Positions 32,175-44,076 of a DNA stretch of 64,000 nucleotides are shown in pieces. A program made the position numbers and the translations under genes. The notes below the pieces were generated by a model. It made no database searches, was not told the origin of the DNA, and was given only the letters and a program-made list of their open reading frames with translations. The stretch comes from Lepus europaeus (taxonomy: Eukaryota; Chordata; Mammalia; Lagomorpha; Leporidae): contig NC_084830.1 of NCBI RefSeq assembly GCF_033115175.1, forward strand, positions 40,679,409-40,743,408, written 5' to 3'. The first letter of the stretch is position 1. Each line of letters opens with the position of its first letter.

Positions 32175-32814
32175 GTAATAGGGCCGGCGGGCCACGGGCG
32201 GGGGAGGGGCGCCTCCTGCCGCGCCCCTCCCCCACGGGCCGAGCCGGCGGCGCCCGTGTTTACGCGCCGGCCTCCGGGGTGGGTGTGCGTGTGTGTGTCG
32301 GGGGGGGGGGTCCTCGCTGCCCCCTCCCCTCCGCCAGGACCCCGTCCGCCGTCAACTTCTCGACCCGGGGGGCTGGGGGCGCGCGCGGCGTGGACGGCGG
32401 AGCGCGCCGCAAGCCCCCTCCCCCTCCCGGCGAGGAGCGCGTGGGGCTCGGCGGGGCCGGGGGTGGGGGGCGCCGGTTCCTCCGCCCCCACCCCTCCGGG
32501 GGGCGGGGGGCCGGGCTGGGATTGCCGCCGGGGCCCGGGCCCCGAGGAATCCATATTAGTCAAAGTTGAATTGAGACAGACAATGCGGATGGGGGAGGGT
32601 GGAGGTGAGAAAGAGAGGGAAGAGGGGACGCGGGGCCGGGGGCCCCCGGGGAGGACCCCGGCGGATCGCGGGCGGGGACGGCCGGAAGCGCCATGATTAT
32701 TGTTATTATTATTAAATCTGAGCCCCTGCCGCGAGGTCCGCCCGGCCCGGGAGGGGCTGCGTGGGGGCGGGGGCGGGAAGTGGCTCGGGTTCCCGTGCCT
32801 TTGACACGGTGCGG

Positions 32815-32857
32815 GCCGCCCGGCCCCCGGCCCCCGGCCCCGGCCCCCGGCCCCCGG
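32815..32857. repeat. GGCCCC-type GC repeat in UBR5 intron 1
   Basis: About six imperfect CCCCCGG/GGCCCC units in tandem. The minus strand has repeated runs of four or five G and is G4-forming. It lies 640 bp inside the intron and still within the CpG island. Confidence 0.7.
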
Positions 32858-33300
32858 CGTGCGCGCTTTGTGGCCCGCTTTCCCCCGAGTTGTAATCTGA
32901 CAGCTGAGAGCCGTGCGTGGCGGGTCACCGGGAAACTCCGGGGTGCGCAGCTGGCGGCGCCGGGAATTTCTGGGCTGGCTCTGCTCCGGGCGGCGGAGGA
33001 GTGATTTTCTGTCTTTCTCGTAGAGGCCGTTGGGGTTCAGACTCCTCTCCTGCGTCCTCCGGCGCCGCTGGCCGGTTTAGGGTATTGGATTGCAGGGCCA
33101 CACGCGCCGCGCGAGCCGACATGAGGCAGGAAAAGTTGCCTCGCTGTGGCAGGAAGACGCTCCGGGGAGGCCGAGGGAGGCCTCCATGAAAGCGTGCCTT
33201 GGAGTCCGGGGTTCAGGCCTCGCGGGGGCCCCGACGTGTGCAGGATCCCCGGCTCCCCCGCTAGGCCGTCTGGCCCCGCGTTAGAAGTTAGACTCCGTTT

Positions 33301-34384
33301 TTGCTAAGTGACCGGGTGACTTAGGGTGCCTGTCGCCCGGCTTGTCATGTGCTTCCCGGAGGGAGGGAGAGGCCCAACTCGCTGGTTGCGATGTTGCCCA
33401 GTCACCCCAGGTGGGGCACGCAGCCTCTCGGTCCCCAGCGGTCCGCTTAGTTTGTGGCACTGGACTCGGGCTCGTCCACTCTTCGCCGTAGCCATATTGT
33501 GTGTCATGTGTTTGTGAAACTTTCTGAAAATGTAACCACTGGGAGTTTGCATGTACTTCCTTCTCAACACTGGAACAGCCTCTATCAATTATTTAACATT
33601 TTGCTGTGATTCTTCCATTACAGATCTTTTGCAGGCTCGGGGACTTTCTGTACATTTTAGAACCAGGCCAGTAGTGAGGGTAGGTCTGCCGTCATTCATA
33701 GACCCAGTTGTTCCAGCTTGTCCATAACCTAACTTAGAAAATTGCACTGAGAGCAGGAGAGAAGTAGGGCATGTTTTCTGCATTGGTCCTAACTTTGTTT
33801 ACCGAGAGTCCTAACGTACTCAATTGACTGCGCAAATCAGAACCTATTTTGCAGTGTATGGGGCCCTTTGATTTGTTTTTGCACATTTCTTTGGCGTCAC
33901 ATATTTGAGAAATTTACAAGTAATGAATCCTTTTGAAGCTACTTTTCTTCTAGTATAAAGAAATAAGAAAAAATTAGCTTTACTTTTTATTCTTACAGGG
34001 TCAGAATACAATATTAAGAATTTTTTCAGTGAGCTAAAGGAGAAGACAAGTGGATTTGAGTTAGACTGTAGCGTGTACAACACGGTGGTAGATTTCCCTG
34101 AACAGATAGGCACTTTTGGGGATGTGGAGCTGTATCTGGTAGCTGCCAGTGGCCTGCATTTAGGACAGCTAGGCACCCCGACTTTCAGCGAGAAAGCTGT
34201 TCTGTGCCTCCCCTTCAAAAGGAAAGGTCCTCTTGGCATTTCTGGTTTAAAATAATAAGCCAAAGATAGTGCATGAGATTTGTTTTTAGACCAGAGGCAG
34301 CAGTCCAGAATATGTTCATCTTCAGAAAAAAAATTTGCCATGTTTTAGTGGGTTTTGATACTAGAAAAGAATGTGCGACTCTGA
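33301..34384. other. Unique sequence, 5' part of UBR5 intron 1
   Basis: About 1.1 kb without repeats. An acceptor-like TTTTTATTCTTACAG occurs at about 33985-33999, but the reading from UBR5 exon 1 would stop within seven codons. A 165-codon minus-strand ORF (33844-34341) resembles nothing I know. Confidence 0.45.
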
Positions 34385-34676
34385 TTTTATTTATTTATTT
34401 GAACATATTTATTTATTTGAAAAGCCGAGTTGCAGAAAGAACAAGAGACAGGGAGATCTCCATCCGCTGGTTCACTCCCCAAATGACCCCAGCAGCTGGG
34501 GCTGGGCCAGGCTGAAGCCAGGAGCCAGGAGCTTCTTCTGGGCTCCCACGAGGGTGCAGGGGCCCAACCACGTGAAGGATCTGCTGCTGCTTTCCCAGGA
34601 GCATGAACAGGGAGCTGGATAGGAAGTTGGGCAGTTGGGGCTCACATGGGGCCTGTTGTGCCACAGTGCCGGCCAC
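34385..34676 (-). mobile_element. CSINE
   Basis: ATTTATTTGAAAAGCCGAGT to CACAGTGCCGGCC. Confidence 0.85.
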
Positions 34677-34815
34677 ATTCCGTCATTTTAATACGAGAAA
34701 TGTGAGGGTCACAAACGGAATGATAAATGATAGTTTCGAGTGGAAAGTTCTTTGCGCTAAAAGCAGTAAAAGTAGGCAGTGTGGTACTACAGATAATTTG
34801 CTCAGGAAAGATTTT

Positions 34816-35133
34816 TTTTTTTTTTTTGACAGGCAGCGTGGACAGTGAGAGAGAGAGAGAGAAAGGTCTTCCTTTTTGCCGTTGGTTCACCCTCCAATGA
34901 CCGCTGTGAACGGCGCATCGCGCTGATCCAAAGGCAGGAGCTTCTCCTGGTCTCCCATGGGGTGTAGGGCCCAAGGGCTTGGGCCATCCTCCACTGCCTT
35001 CCCGGGCCATAGCAGAGAGCTGGCCTGGAAGAGGGGCAACCGGGATAGAATCCGGCGCCCCAACCGGGACTAGAACCCGGTGTGCTGGCGCCGCAAGGCG
35101 GAGGATTAGCCTGTTAAGCCACAGTGCCGGCCA
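34816..35133 (-). mobile_element. Young-subfamily CSINE
   Basis: Perfect 17-bp target-site duplication TGCTCAGGAAAGATTTT (34799-34815 and 35134-35150). Confidence 0.95.
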
Positions 35134-35261
35134 TGCTCAGGAAAGATTTTAGGGCCTTAATCATCACTATCTTCTTCCCTAAATGAGTTTTCTTCCAATA
35201 CCCAATCCCATTTTCTTCACTTTAATAGTAGTCCTGTATGTTAAAATGTTTTTTTTTTTTT

Positions 35262-35556
35262 CTAATATTTATTTATTTGAAAGAGTTGCAGGGGGAGAGA
35301 GCTTTCATCGGTTGATTCATTCCCCAGATGATCTCAACAGCAAGGGCTGAGCCAGGCAGAAGCCAGGAGCCACGAGCTTCATCTAGGTCTCCCAGACGGG
35401 TAGCAGGGGCCGAAAGGCTTGGGCCATCCTCTGATGCTTTTTCTAGGCCGTTAGCAGGGAAGTGGTTCAGAAGTGGAGCAGCCAGTGCTCTGTGTGAGAT
35501 GCTGGCATTGCAGATGGCTTTACCCGCTATGCCACAGTGCCACAGTGCCGGCTCCT
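35262..35556 (-). mobile_element. CSINE
   Basis: ATTTATTTGAAAGAGTTGCA, GCATTGCAGATGGCTTTACC. CACAGTGC is locally duplicated near the head. Confidence 0.82.
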
Positions 35557-36800
35557 CAAACTTTGTAAATATGTGAAACATAACAATGCGTATCATATTT
35601 TTGTTTTTTAATTTGTGTCTTCAGACTTGTTAATGGTAATGAGGATGCATGAATGAAGCTGATGAATGTACACGAGGGGATGGCTGTGGCAGCCAGGAGA
35701 GGAGAGGTCAGAGAGCCCAGGGTGTGGCCCTCAGTCATTCACTGAGTTGAGTTGAAACTGTTCAGCCACTGGGAGACTTGCCTGACATTTTGATTCCTTT
35801 GCAGTGAATTTCTTGAGTTCGGTACTTTGTTCTTTCCTAAATCATCGTCTCAGGGAAGCAGCGAAACATTCCAAGTACTGGGTTCTGCTTGTGGAGACTG
35901 AGGGGCGGGGAGTGGGAAGTGCCTGAGAAGTCCTGTAGGCCAGGCTTTGCACTAGGGAGTCAAAGACACAGGCCCAGAGACTTCTGGAATGGATCCCAGC
36001 GTACATGGCGAGCTCCTGACAGACAGCTGAGGGCCACGTGATGGGTCTTTTGATTTTTTTTTTTTTAAGGTTTATTGCTCTTTTCCATTATTCCACATGG
36101 CCTGCATTCCAGAATATATCTGCTGGCTCAGGCACCTCAGCCTTGGAGCACCCATCTATCTTAGAGCCTTGGTCTCCGTCCCCCCACCCCCAACCCCCCA
36201 GCTCCTTGTTCCAAGACCCCAGATTGCCCTCTGCCTTTTCTGGCTCTCTTAGCCCCATCCCAGTGTGAAGTGAGGAGGCCTTTCTCACGTGGATAGGGCA
36301 TGCCTTGGCCCTGTCCTGCTACTCCTCGTTGTTGGGGTGCAGATTGTCCTGGGAGCTTTGCCTTTTGGCATTGTGATGTAGTGTGCAGTCATCAAAGTCT
36401 TGATTGAGGTTTTTATATCAAAGCATTTTTTCTGTAGGACTTATTCCTGTGTGTGCTGTAAGGCTTACCAAGGTAAGACAGTAAATAGGAGTTTGAAGCC
36501 AGGTGCTGGTGGGCAAGTCATTTAACCTCTTAGCAGCTCCCTTGCTGCTGCTCACCCAGCCTCCACCTCAGGCTGTGAGTTAGGCGTGGTGCCCACCTCC
36601 AGGACAGAGAGGACCGCTTGAGATAGTAGATGAGAAAACACAAATATTATAGTGTGGCTGCTGTGGAAACACTATCTTTTAGTTTGTGCTAGACTATTTC
36701 AGCATAGAGTGTGGAATCCAGACTTCTAGTCTTCAATTCATGGTTGAAAATCATCTGAGGGTGATTTTGTCTCCAGGAGGTATTTGGTAGTGTCTGAAGT
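35557..36800. other. Mostly unique intron sequence with a MIR-like relic
   Basis: About 1.2 kb without CSINEs. 36450-36650 has GGGCAAGTCATTTAACCTCT and flanking bits typical of MIR (+). Nothing else is recognised. Confidence 0.45.
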
Positions 36801-36804
36801 TTTT

Positions 36805-37092
36805 AAAAAATTTTTTTTCCATATTTTATTTGAAAGGCTGACAGAGCTCCAACTTCAAGTTCACTCTCCAAATGCCCCCAAGAGCTGAGGCTGGGCCCGG
36901 CAGAAGCCAGGAGTCCAGAACCCATGGTCACCTATGTAGGTGTCAGGGACCCACATACTTGAGCCACCCATCATGTGCTAGCTCCCAGGGTGTGCATTAG
37001 CAGGAAGCTGTAATGGAGAGCAGAGCCTGGACTTGAACCCAGGTACTCCGATATGGAGCCCAACCCCAGCAGGTGGCTTAGCTGCTGCTCCC
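36805..37092 (-). mobile_element. Old CSINE
   Basis: ATTTTATTTGAAAGGCTGAC, GGGTGTGCATTAGCAGGAAG. The head-side CCAGCAGGTGGCTT (37066-37079) matches 13 of 14 positions of the CTCF core consensus. Confidence 0.7.
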
Positions 37093-37339
37093 TGTGTGGA
37101 TTGCTCTTCAGTTGTGGCAGGTGTGGCTTTGCAGTTGACTTGGAACTGGTAGAGGCTGGAGATGGTACTCGGTATCCTGCAGTGCGCAGGATAGCCCCCT
37201 GCAGTAGAGAGCTACCCAGTCAGCCCTAAGGTCGGTTGTGTTGAGGTTGAGAAGCCCTGTTGCAGATTATCTTCACTGCATAAAGATGGAAAAGTTAGTG
37301 GAAATGACTTTTATGAAGAACAGTACAAGCAAATTGTAA

Positions 37340-37625
37340 TAAAATATTTATTTGAAAGAATTAAAGGAAGAGACAGAGTTTTCCATCCACTAGTTCACTC
37401 CTCAGACGGCTGCAATGGCTGGGGCTGGGGCTGGAGCCAGGAGCCAGGAGCCAGGAGCTTCTTCCAGGTCTCCCCCGTGGGTGCAGGAGCCCATGTACTT
37501 GGGCCATCTGCTGCTGCTTTCCCAGGTGCTTTAGCAGGGAGCTGGATTGAAGTGGAGCAGCTGGGACTCAAAATGCACTCACAGGGGATGCTGGCATCAC
37601 AGGCGGTGCCACAACGCTGGCCCCA
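37340..37625 (-). mobile_element. CSINE
   Basis: ATATTTATTTGAAAGAATTA to GCCACAACGCTGGCCCC. GGAGCCA is triplicated in the middle. Confidence 0.82.
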
Positions 37626-37629
37626 ACTC

Positions 37630-37738
37630 AAGTGGGCCACAGCAGAGAGGTGGACTGGAAGAGGAGCAACCGGGACTAGAACCCGGAGTGCTGGTGCCAC
37701 AGGTGGAGGATTAGCCTAGTGAGCCATGGCGCCGGCCA
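37630..37738 (-). mobile_element. CSINE 5' half only
   Basis: GGGCCACAGCAGAGAGGTGG to CCATGGCGCCGGCC. The CT-rich 3' half is absent. Confidence 0.75.
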
Positions 37739-37761
37739 GAAACTTTTGGTTTTTAAAAACT

Positions 37762-38030
37762 CAGCCAGAGAGCCATTGTCGTGGCGTAGCAGGTAAAGCT
37801 GTCACCTGGAACACCGGCATGGGCGCTGTTTCTTGTGCTGGCTGCTCCACTTCGATCCAGCTCCCTCTGCTCATGTGCCTGGGGAAGCACCCACATGGAA
37901 GACCCAGAAGAAGCTCCTGGCTCCTGGCTTTGGGTTGGCGTAACCCTGGCCATTGCCATTTGGGGGAGTGAACCCGTAGATGGAAGATCTCTCTCTGTAA
38001 CTCTGCCTTTCAAATAAGTAAAAGATAAAA
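37762..38030 (+). mobile_element. CSINE
   Basis: GAGCCATTGTCGTGGCGTAG head, CAAATAAGTAAAAG tail. Confidence 0.82.
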
Positions 38031-38044
38031 AGAAGGGAAAAACC

Positions 38045-38842
38045 TCAGCCATATCGTTGCCCTTTCAGTAGGAGGCAAAAGTATGCCAGAGAGTATGTGG
38101 AGCCAAGCAAAGATGTGGTGGGTAGAGGTTGTAGTAGTTGAAAGCTGCCTGAACTTTAGGAGTGTTGCACCATGAGGAAGTGTTTAACAAAATTTTCAAG
38201 TATTTAGGCTGTGTGGGATAGAGTATTCATGTCTTCAAATCAATGGGAAATCTCACTACTTAATTATTGAAATTGTTACTTAAAAACCCAGAAACACTGA
38301 ATTGGAAAAGTACAGTTACAGTTAACTAAAGTGATTAAATGAAGCTGCTTAAGGATTAAAAACAGTACAAAACAGCCAAACATAAAATTGAAAATGAAAA
38401 CAAGCAAGGGCAGTTCAGTTTTTTCAATAGAGAAACCAGTGGCTAAGTCGTAGACCCAGCAGTAAGCAGACACTTGGAAGGGAATTACATGGTGCACGGA
38501 GCACAGCTAGGATACTGGGATGAAATCAGGAACGGTCAGGATTTTTTTTCCGCTAACAGCAAGGTTGTTTAGGAAATAGTCTCCACAGGAGTTTAACCAC
38601 TGAAGACTGTCAGATTGACACTCGCGTAGCTCTTACACTGCATATTGAAGGGAAAAGTTTTGTGTTGCAGGAGGATGAACTTAACATCTTTTTTCTCCTC
38701 ATTTTATTGTACATCTGGTTAAGAACACAGAATTGATTACTTCTGGCTCACTGTGATTATGAAGTGTTGAATTATTTTTGTAGTTGATTTGCACGTTTTC
38801 CCTTGAATATTATTACTCTTAAGCCTTTTTTTTTTCCCCTAT
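38045..38842. other. Unique intron sequence, nothing recognised
   Basis: About 800 bp without repeats or an exon-like reading. Confidence 0.4.
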
Positions 38843-39002
38843 AAAGATTTAATTACCATTGATTTGAAAGGCAGAGTTCAGAGAGACAAAGCACCAGGCA
38901 GAAGCTAGGAACTCAGTCTGGGTCTCCCATATGGGTGGCTTGGGCCATCATCTGCTGCCTCCCAGGTGCATAAGCAGGAAGTGGGTCAGAAGTGGAGGAG
39001 TT
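38843..39002 (-). mobile_element. Old CSINE fragment
   Basis: GATTTGAAAGGCAGAGTTCA to GGTCAGAAGTGGAGGAG. The head part is missing where the next element starts. Confidence 0.65.
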
Positions 39003-39318
39003 GGGGCTGGTGCCGTCCGTGGTGCAGTAGGTTAATAATGCCTGTGGTGCCAGCATCCCATATAGGCGCCGGTTCAAGTTCTGGCTGCTCCTCTTCCGAT
39101 CCAGCTCTCTGCTATGGCCTGGGAGAGCAGTGGAGGATGGCCCAAGTCCTTGGGCCCCTGCACCCACGTGGGAGACTGGGAAGAAGCACCTGGCTCCTGG
39201 CTTCGGATCAGCGCGGTGCGGCGGCCATTGGAGGGTGAACCAACGGCAAAAGGAAGACCTTTCTCTCTCTCTCTCTCACTGTCCACTCTGCCTGTCCAAA
39301 AAAAAAAAAATAATAATA
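39003..39318 (+). mobile_element. CSINE, hybrid of standard and young types
   Basis: The standard head and centre pass into the young-type 3' part (CCATTGGAGGGTGAACCAAC, CACTGTCCACTCTGCCTGTC). Confidence 0.88.
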
Positions 39319-39330
39319 AACTAAATTAGA

Positions 39331-39675
39331 GGGGTTGATGCTGTGGCGCAGTAGGTTAATCCTCCACCTGTGGCACCTGCATCCCATATGGGCGCCAGTT
39401 CTAGTCCCGGTTGCTCCTCTTGCAGTCTAGCTCTTGCTGTGGCCTGGGATAGCAGTGTAGGATGGCCCAAGTCCTTTTGCCCCTGCACTCACGTGGGAGA
39501 CCAGGAAGAAGCACCTGGCTCCTGGCTTCAGATTGGCACAGTGCTGGTCATTGCGGCCATTTGGGGAGTGAACCAGTGGATGGAAGACCTTTCTCTCTCT
39601 CTCTGCCTCTCCTTTTCTCTCTGTGTCTCCTTTCTCTGTGTAATCTTTCAAATAAATAAATCTTTTAAAAAAAAG
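39331..39675 (+). mobile_element. CSINE
   Basis: Head GGGGTTGATGCTGTGGCGCA, tail AAATAAATAAATC. It follows the previous copy in tandem. Confidence 0.88.
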
Positions 39676-39707
39676 TTCTAAATGATAAAAACAGGTTTTT
39701 TTTTTTT

Positions 39708-40018
39708 TTTTTTTTAAGATTTATTTTAGTTCTTTGAAAGAGTTACAGAGAGAGGTGGAGACAGAGAGAGGTCTTCCATCCGCCGGTTCACTCCCTAGAT
39801 GGCCCCAACAGCCAGAGCTGTGCTGATCCGAAGCCAGGAGCTTCTTCTGGGTCTCCCACATAGGTGCAGGGGCCATGTGCACTTGGGTCATCTTCTACTG
39901 CTTTCCATAGCAGAGAGCTGGATCAGAAGTAGAGCAGCTGGGACTAGAAGCAGCGCCCATATGGGATGCTGGCGCTTCAGGCCAGGGCTCTAACCTGCTG
40001 TGCCATAGCGCTGCCCCC
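39708..40018 (-). mobile_element. CSINE
   Basis: TTTTTAAGATTTATTTTAG to CCATAGCGCTGCC. It runs into poly-C then poly-T. Confidence 0.85.
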
Positions 40019-40039
40019 CCCCCCCCTTTTTTTTTTTTT

Positions 40040-42034
40040 TTTAATAAAAGGCTTTGGGGGTAGAGGTATTGGGCTTGTGCAGTTGATTATCTGATCTCTC
40101 ATGTGGTAGTAGTAGCTTTGTTTTTTGTCCAAAAGTGATTGAACTTGTCGAGCTAATGCGGTCATTGCCTGCATCCAGAAACCCTCTTGAAACCTTTAAA
40201 GTAAGCACCTATCAAGTGATTTTTATTGAATTATGGGCATGTCTAACTCAAGTGTTCATTTTCTTAATATGCTCTTGTTTCTGGTGGTGTTTAATCTACT
40301 CCAAGAAACCCACTGATGTTTTCCTAAAGGACTTACATTCTTAGACTTCTCAGGTGCTCTGCTTAGTCTGTGTAGAGCAGTTGAAGGAGAGAGGGTTCTT
40401 GGTGCTTGGACAGTGCTACCTTTTGTGTTTCTGTGGTTGTTCTTGTCGGGGAATATGGGAACGGTTTTGCTCTTCCTTCTGTAGTTGCCAGCAGGAGGGT
40501 GGATGCGAGTTGCTGGCATTCCCTGTTAGGATTCCGTTATCGTTATCGGTATTGCTGAGCGGGTGCAGAACCAGGAGTGAGTGTCCTGCAGCAGAAGTCT
40601 GCAGTTGACGGTCCCGGGTCAGAGGTGGCGTGGACGGATTGTGTTGGCAGCCGCTCAGCGTTCTGCGAGAGCTGAAAGCCACAGCACGTGGACAGGAGTG
40701 TCATCCCAGAGACGGGAGTCAGTACGTGGTGGGCGGCCGTGCTACCTCCAGAATGGACCTGAGTGGTGGGCGCTCTTAAGGCAGTTTGTATGGCGCTTTG
40801 CTCCTCTGGACCTCTCACTTCTCTGAGTCTGAGAAGCCTGCTCCGTTGACAAGAAGATTCAGTCTTCCTTTGGGAAATCCTCGGGCATTCTTGAGAGGTA
40901 ATGGCAATTTTCGGGGTGGCATGAAAGTTTAACTACATTTTTTTAGTGCAGGTTTTTTCCGATAGTAATATTGCACTTCTGTAAGTAACAAAACCTAACC
41001 AAATAGTAGTAACATTATTTATTGTGGCGGCTGTTCCCAGGTCGGAGAGTACTTGATTTAAATCTCATGGTGTCTGTGGCCAACATCCTCGGGAGCACCA
41101 GAACTTGAAGACCTCTGTGCAGCAAGCTCTCATCTGCGTTGCTTTGTCTTGAGTTTAATTGATAACAGCAAATAAGGCTTCTTTCCTCTTTAGATTACAG
41201 GTTCCATAGCTGTCAGAGAATAGGCTGTTTTCCTGCCCCTTGATTTTGTGAGGGTATGTACGCATGCATGCGTGGATCTGTGTGCATTCAGGCAAAACTA
41301 AAATGCTAGGAAATCTTTTACCCTACTAAGAGAGAAGGTGTGAGGGTAGACTATTTTTGTTTTTACCGTGGAATTGAAAATAATTCAGTTTGTTACATAA
41401 GTAGCACATCCTCCTCAGGACAGCTTTTCAAGCACATGTGAATGTTGGTTCATAGACCAGTAGCAAACTGTGAGGATCATTCCAGAGGTAGTCCGGTTTG
41501 GCCTTTGCAAATGTTGCGTGCCCTGCTGTTGCCTGCTCCGAGCTTGAGAGCAGTGTTAGCGTCGTAGTCCTTGCTCAGCAAATGCTTGTGTGCTGCTCAG
41601 GTACAGACTTTGTGCTAGGCCGGGGGTAGCTGGCCTCGCTTGCTGCACCAATCCTTCCTGGAACTTTGGGTTAAAAAGTGTTTGGAAATTTTTTTTTTAA
41701 CTTGGAAAGTTTAGAGAAGAGTGATGGTATAGATTAGTGGGCTCAGAGAGTGACATAAGATGAGTATGCCATGAATTGTTTCTCTGACTTTCTATTTGGA
41801 AGTAGTTACAGACTCAATCGAGTTTGCAAAAACAGTAGAGCGGTCCTGTGTACCCTCCCCCAGTTTCCTCCAATGGTCACATCTTAATTCTGCCAGATAA
41901 TTTTGGCATCCTTGTCAAAGTACTAGACATAGAAAGGAACATTTTTCCCATACGTGTTTTTGAAAATTGTTTATTCATATAGAAGAGAAATTTGGAAGAC
42001 ACAAATTTAAAGAAAACTTGATATTTTTAGAAAG
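40040..42034. other. Unique intron stretch of about 2 kb
   Basis: No CSINE for 2 kb. It holds a GC- and CpG-richer patch at about 40430-40860, an exon-like 65-nt piece at 40136-40200, and an L1/L2-type relic near 41560-41950 (GTACCCTCCCCCAGTTTCC). No gene is recognised. Confidence 0.45.
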
Positions 42035-42285
42035 TATTTTTTAAAAAATAATTATTTGAGCAGCAGAGAGACAAGAGTCAGAGAGCCCATCTGCTGGTTC
42101 ACCCTGCAAATACCAGAGTCGGGACTAATCCAGATTTTCCACAGGTTGGTGGGGACACAGCCACCTGCTGCCTCCCAGGTGTGCATCGGCAGGAAGCTGG
42201 AGTCAGGAGCCGGGTATCAAACCCAGGCACTTGGATAGATGTGTGTGTCTGGAACTGCTGGTCCAAATGCCTGCCCCTAAGCGGT
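42035..42285 (-). mobile_element. Old CSINE
   Basis: ATAATTATTTGAGCAGCAGA, CACCTGCTGCCTCCCAGG, CATCGGCAGGAAGCTGGA. Confidence 0.65.
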
Positions 42286-42990
42286 GATGTTAGATGGTTG
42301 AGATTTACACTCTGCAGTTATTAACTTTCCGTCAGTCTGTCCCTGTGGGCTGCTCTGTGATGGTGAACAGAATATAGATTGGGAGTAGTGAGATCTGGGA
42401 TTTGTTTTTCTGTCTGACCCTGACCGTGTGACCTTTATGGAAATCGTTTATAACAGAGTTAGATGAGATCATTTAGATTTTTTTCTCTCCATTTCTGTGC
42501 TCTTGGGATTGTGGTAAGGAAAAGGGTTTTTGTGATACTGAATGGGCTCAGAGGGAGAAAAAGAACTGTGTGTGTGGTTTTCTAGTTTCTTTTTCCTAAT
42601 TTTGTTGATAAATGGAAAAACTTGAACAAAGGGGATGGAAAAAGAAATTTAATTATTTTACTCAATTCAATAAATACTTTACTAAGTTGTGTACATTAAG
42701 ATACAAAGTTGATGTTCATTGAACTTGCAGCTTGCTAGGGAAAGGGACATGTAAATATACACTTAAATACTGATGATATTAGTGACCAGGGACGAAGGGT
42801 ACAGTGGTTGAATCTGGGTGCCCTTGGGATGGACTTTGAAGACGAGTTTACAGGGGGTGGAGACTGGAATTTCCAGTGGAGGCTTGAATTCTCTTAGGCT
42901 AATGAATTTTGGTTTATGGGCATTGAAGATGCTGTCAGCAGCCAGGGCTTCATCATAGGTGCCTGTATTTGATGCTGATAGTTTTTTTTT
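42286..42990. other. Unique intron sequence, possible MIR trace
   Basis: About 700 bp. GACCGTGTGACCTTTATGG near 42423 is weakly MIR-like. Nothing else is recognised. Confidence 0.35.
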
Positions 42991-42994
42991 TTTT

Positions 42995-43312
42995 ATTAAA
43001 GATTTTTTATTTATTTGAAAGTGTTATACAGAGAGGGAATGACAGAATGAGAGGGAGAGGGAGAGGGAGATCTTCCATCTGCTGGTTCATGCCCCGTGTG
43101 ACAGCAATGGCCAGGGCTGAGCCGGCTGAAACCAGGAGCTTTATCCAGGTCTCCCACATGGGTGCAGGGGCCTTGCCACTTGGACCATCCTCTGCTGCTT
43201 TCCCAGGCCATAGCACAAAGCATGATCAGAAGTGAAGCATCTGGAACATAAACTGGCCCCCATATGGGCTGCTGACGTTGTAGGTAGCAGCTATGTCACA
43301 ATGCTGGCCCCC
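42995..43312 (-). mobile_element. CSINE
   Basis: TTTTATTTATTTGAAAGTGT to CACAATGCTGGCCCCC. Confidence 0.85.
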
Positions 43313-43341
43313 TGTGTTGATACAAGTTTTAAAATAGTTTT

Positions 43342-43685
43342 GACCAGCACTGTGGTGTAGCAGATGAAACCCGCTGCCTGCAACATTGACTAATTTTAAG
43401 GACGCTGGTTCAAGTCCTGGCTGCTCCATTTCGAGTCCAGCTCTCTGCTGATGTGCCTGGGAAAGGCAGCGGAAGATGACACAATGCTTGGCCCTTGCCA
43501 CCTGCATGGGGAATGTGAAGGAAGCTTCTGGCTTTGGACCGGCCCTGCTCTTGCCGTTGCAGCCAATTGGAGGTGAACCAGTGGATGGAAGATTGCTCTG
43601 TCTGTCCCTCTCTATCTTCTTTCCCTCTGTGTAAACTGTGGCTTTCATATAAATAAATAAATAAATAAATAAGTCTTTAAAAAAA
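43342..43685 (+). mobile_element. CSINE
   Basis: GACCAGCACTGTGGTGTAGC head, a long (AAAT)n tail at 43649-43673. Confidence 0.85.
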
Positions 43686-44076
43686 TTGTTTGGCTCTCTT
43701 GCACGGAATAAGAACAGTTTACATATATATAGCTGCTGTGTTTTTATTTTTATTTTTTTTTAATTTGCTTTTTGTTTGCAAAAGATTCCATCCAGGGATA
43801 AGAAGACAAGAAGTTATGGCTCCTGCGGCTGGGAAAAAAGGTGGCCTCGTCCCAGGGCTTTGATGTAATGCTTGAAGAGAGTGGACTTTGGGAGTTGGCA
43901 AGGGTGGGGGGTGCTTCGAAGAGCTTCTGCACCTCAGTGTTTGCTCCTTGTGCACAGGCCGAGCTGAACCCCATGACCTCCTTAAGTGCGGCCAGGATGA
44001 CTTAGCACAGAGATGTCTATTGTGAGACTAAAGTGTCACGAAATTTCATGTGGTGGATTGCTAGTAACTATTTCAA

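Larger units (their letters stand above)
31200..33300. promoter_or_regulatory. CpG island spanning UBR5 promoter, exon 1 and start of intron 1
   Basis: About 2.1 kb of very GC-rich, CpG-dense sequence stands out from AT-richer, CpG-poor flanks. It begins near the GAGGGCGCTGACACAATGAGG stretch and fades after 33.3 kb. It contains no SINE, which is striking in a window where SINEs occur about every 700 bp. Islands of this kind mark constitutively active, often bidirectional, housekeeping promoters. In other mammals a divergent lncRNA starts beside UBR5; the island extends far enough upstream to allow one here, but no such transcript can be shown from sequence. Confidence 0.92.

Noticed and set aside
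30929..32235. Long minus-strand ORFs (up to 314 codons) across the CpG island
   Set aside because: They lie in very GC-rich sequence where stops are rare, have low-complexity Arg/Gly/Pro/Ala composition, run antisense to UBR5 exon 1 and resemble no protein.
32168..33189. Several plus-strand ORFs of 80-146 codons just after exon 1
   Set aside because: GC-driven open frames within intron 1; Pro/Gly/Arg-rich with no domain.
33985..34000. Good-looking splice acceptor TTTTTATTCTTACAG
   Set aside because: Reading from exon 1 reaches TAA within seven codons and no paired donor is convincing.
33844..34341. 165-codon minus-strand ORF in unique sequence
   Set aside because: No recognised homology, no splice context and no promoter. 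Its length is possible by chance in a 64-kb window.
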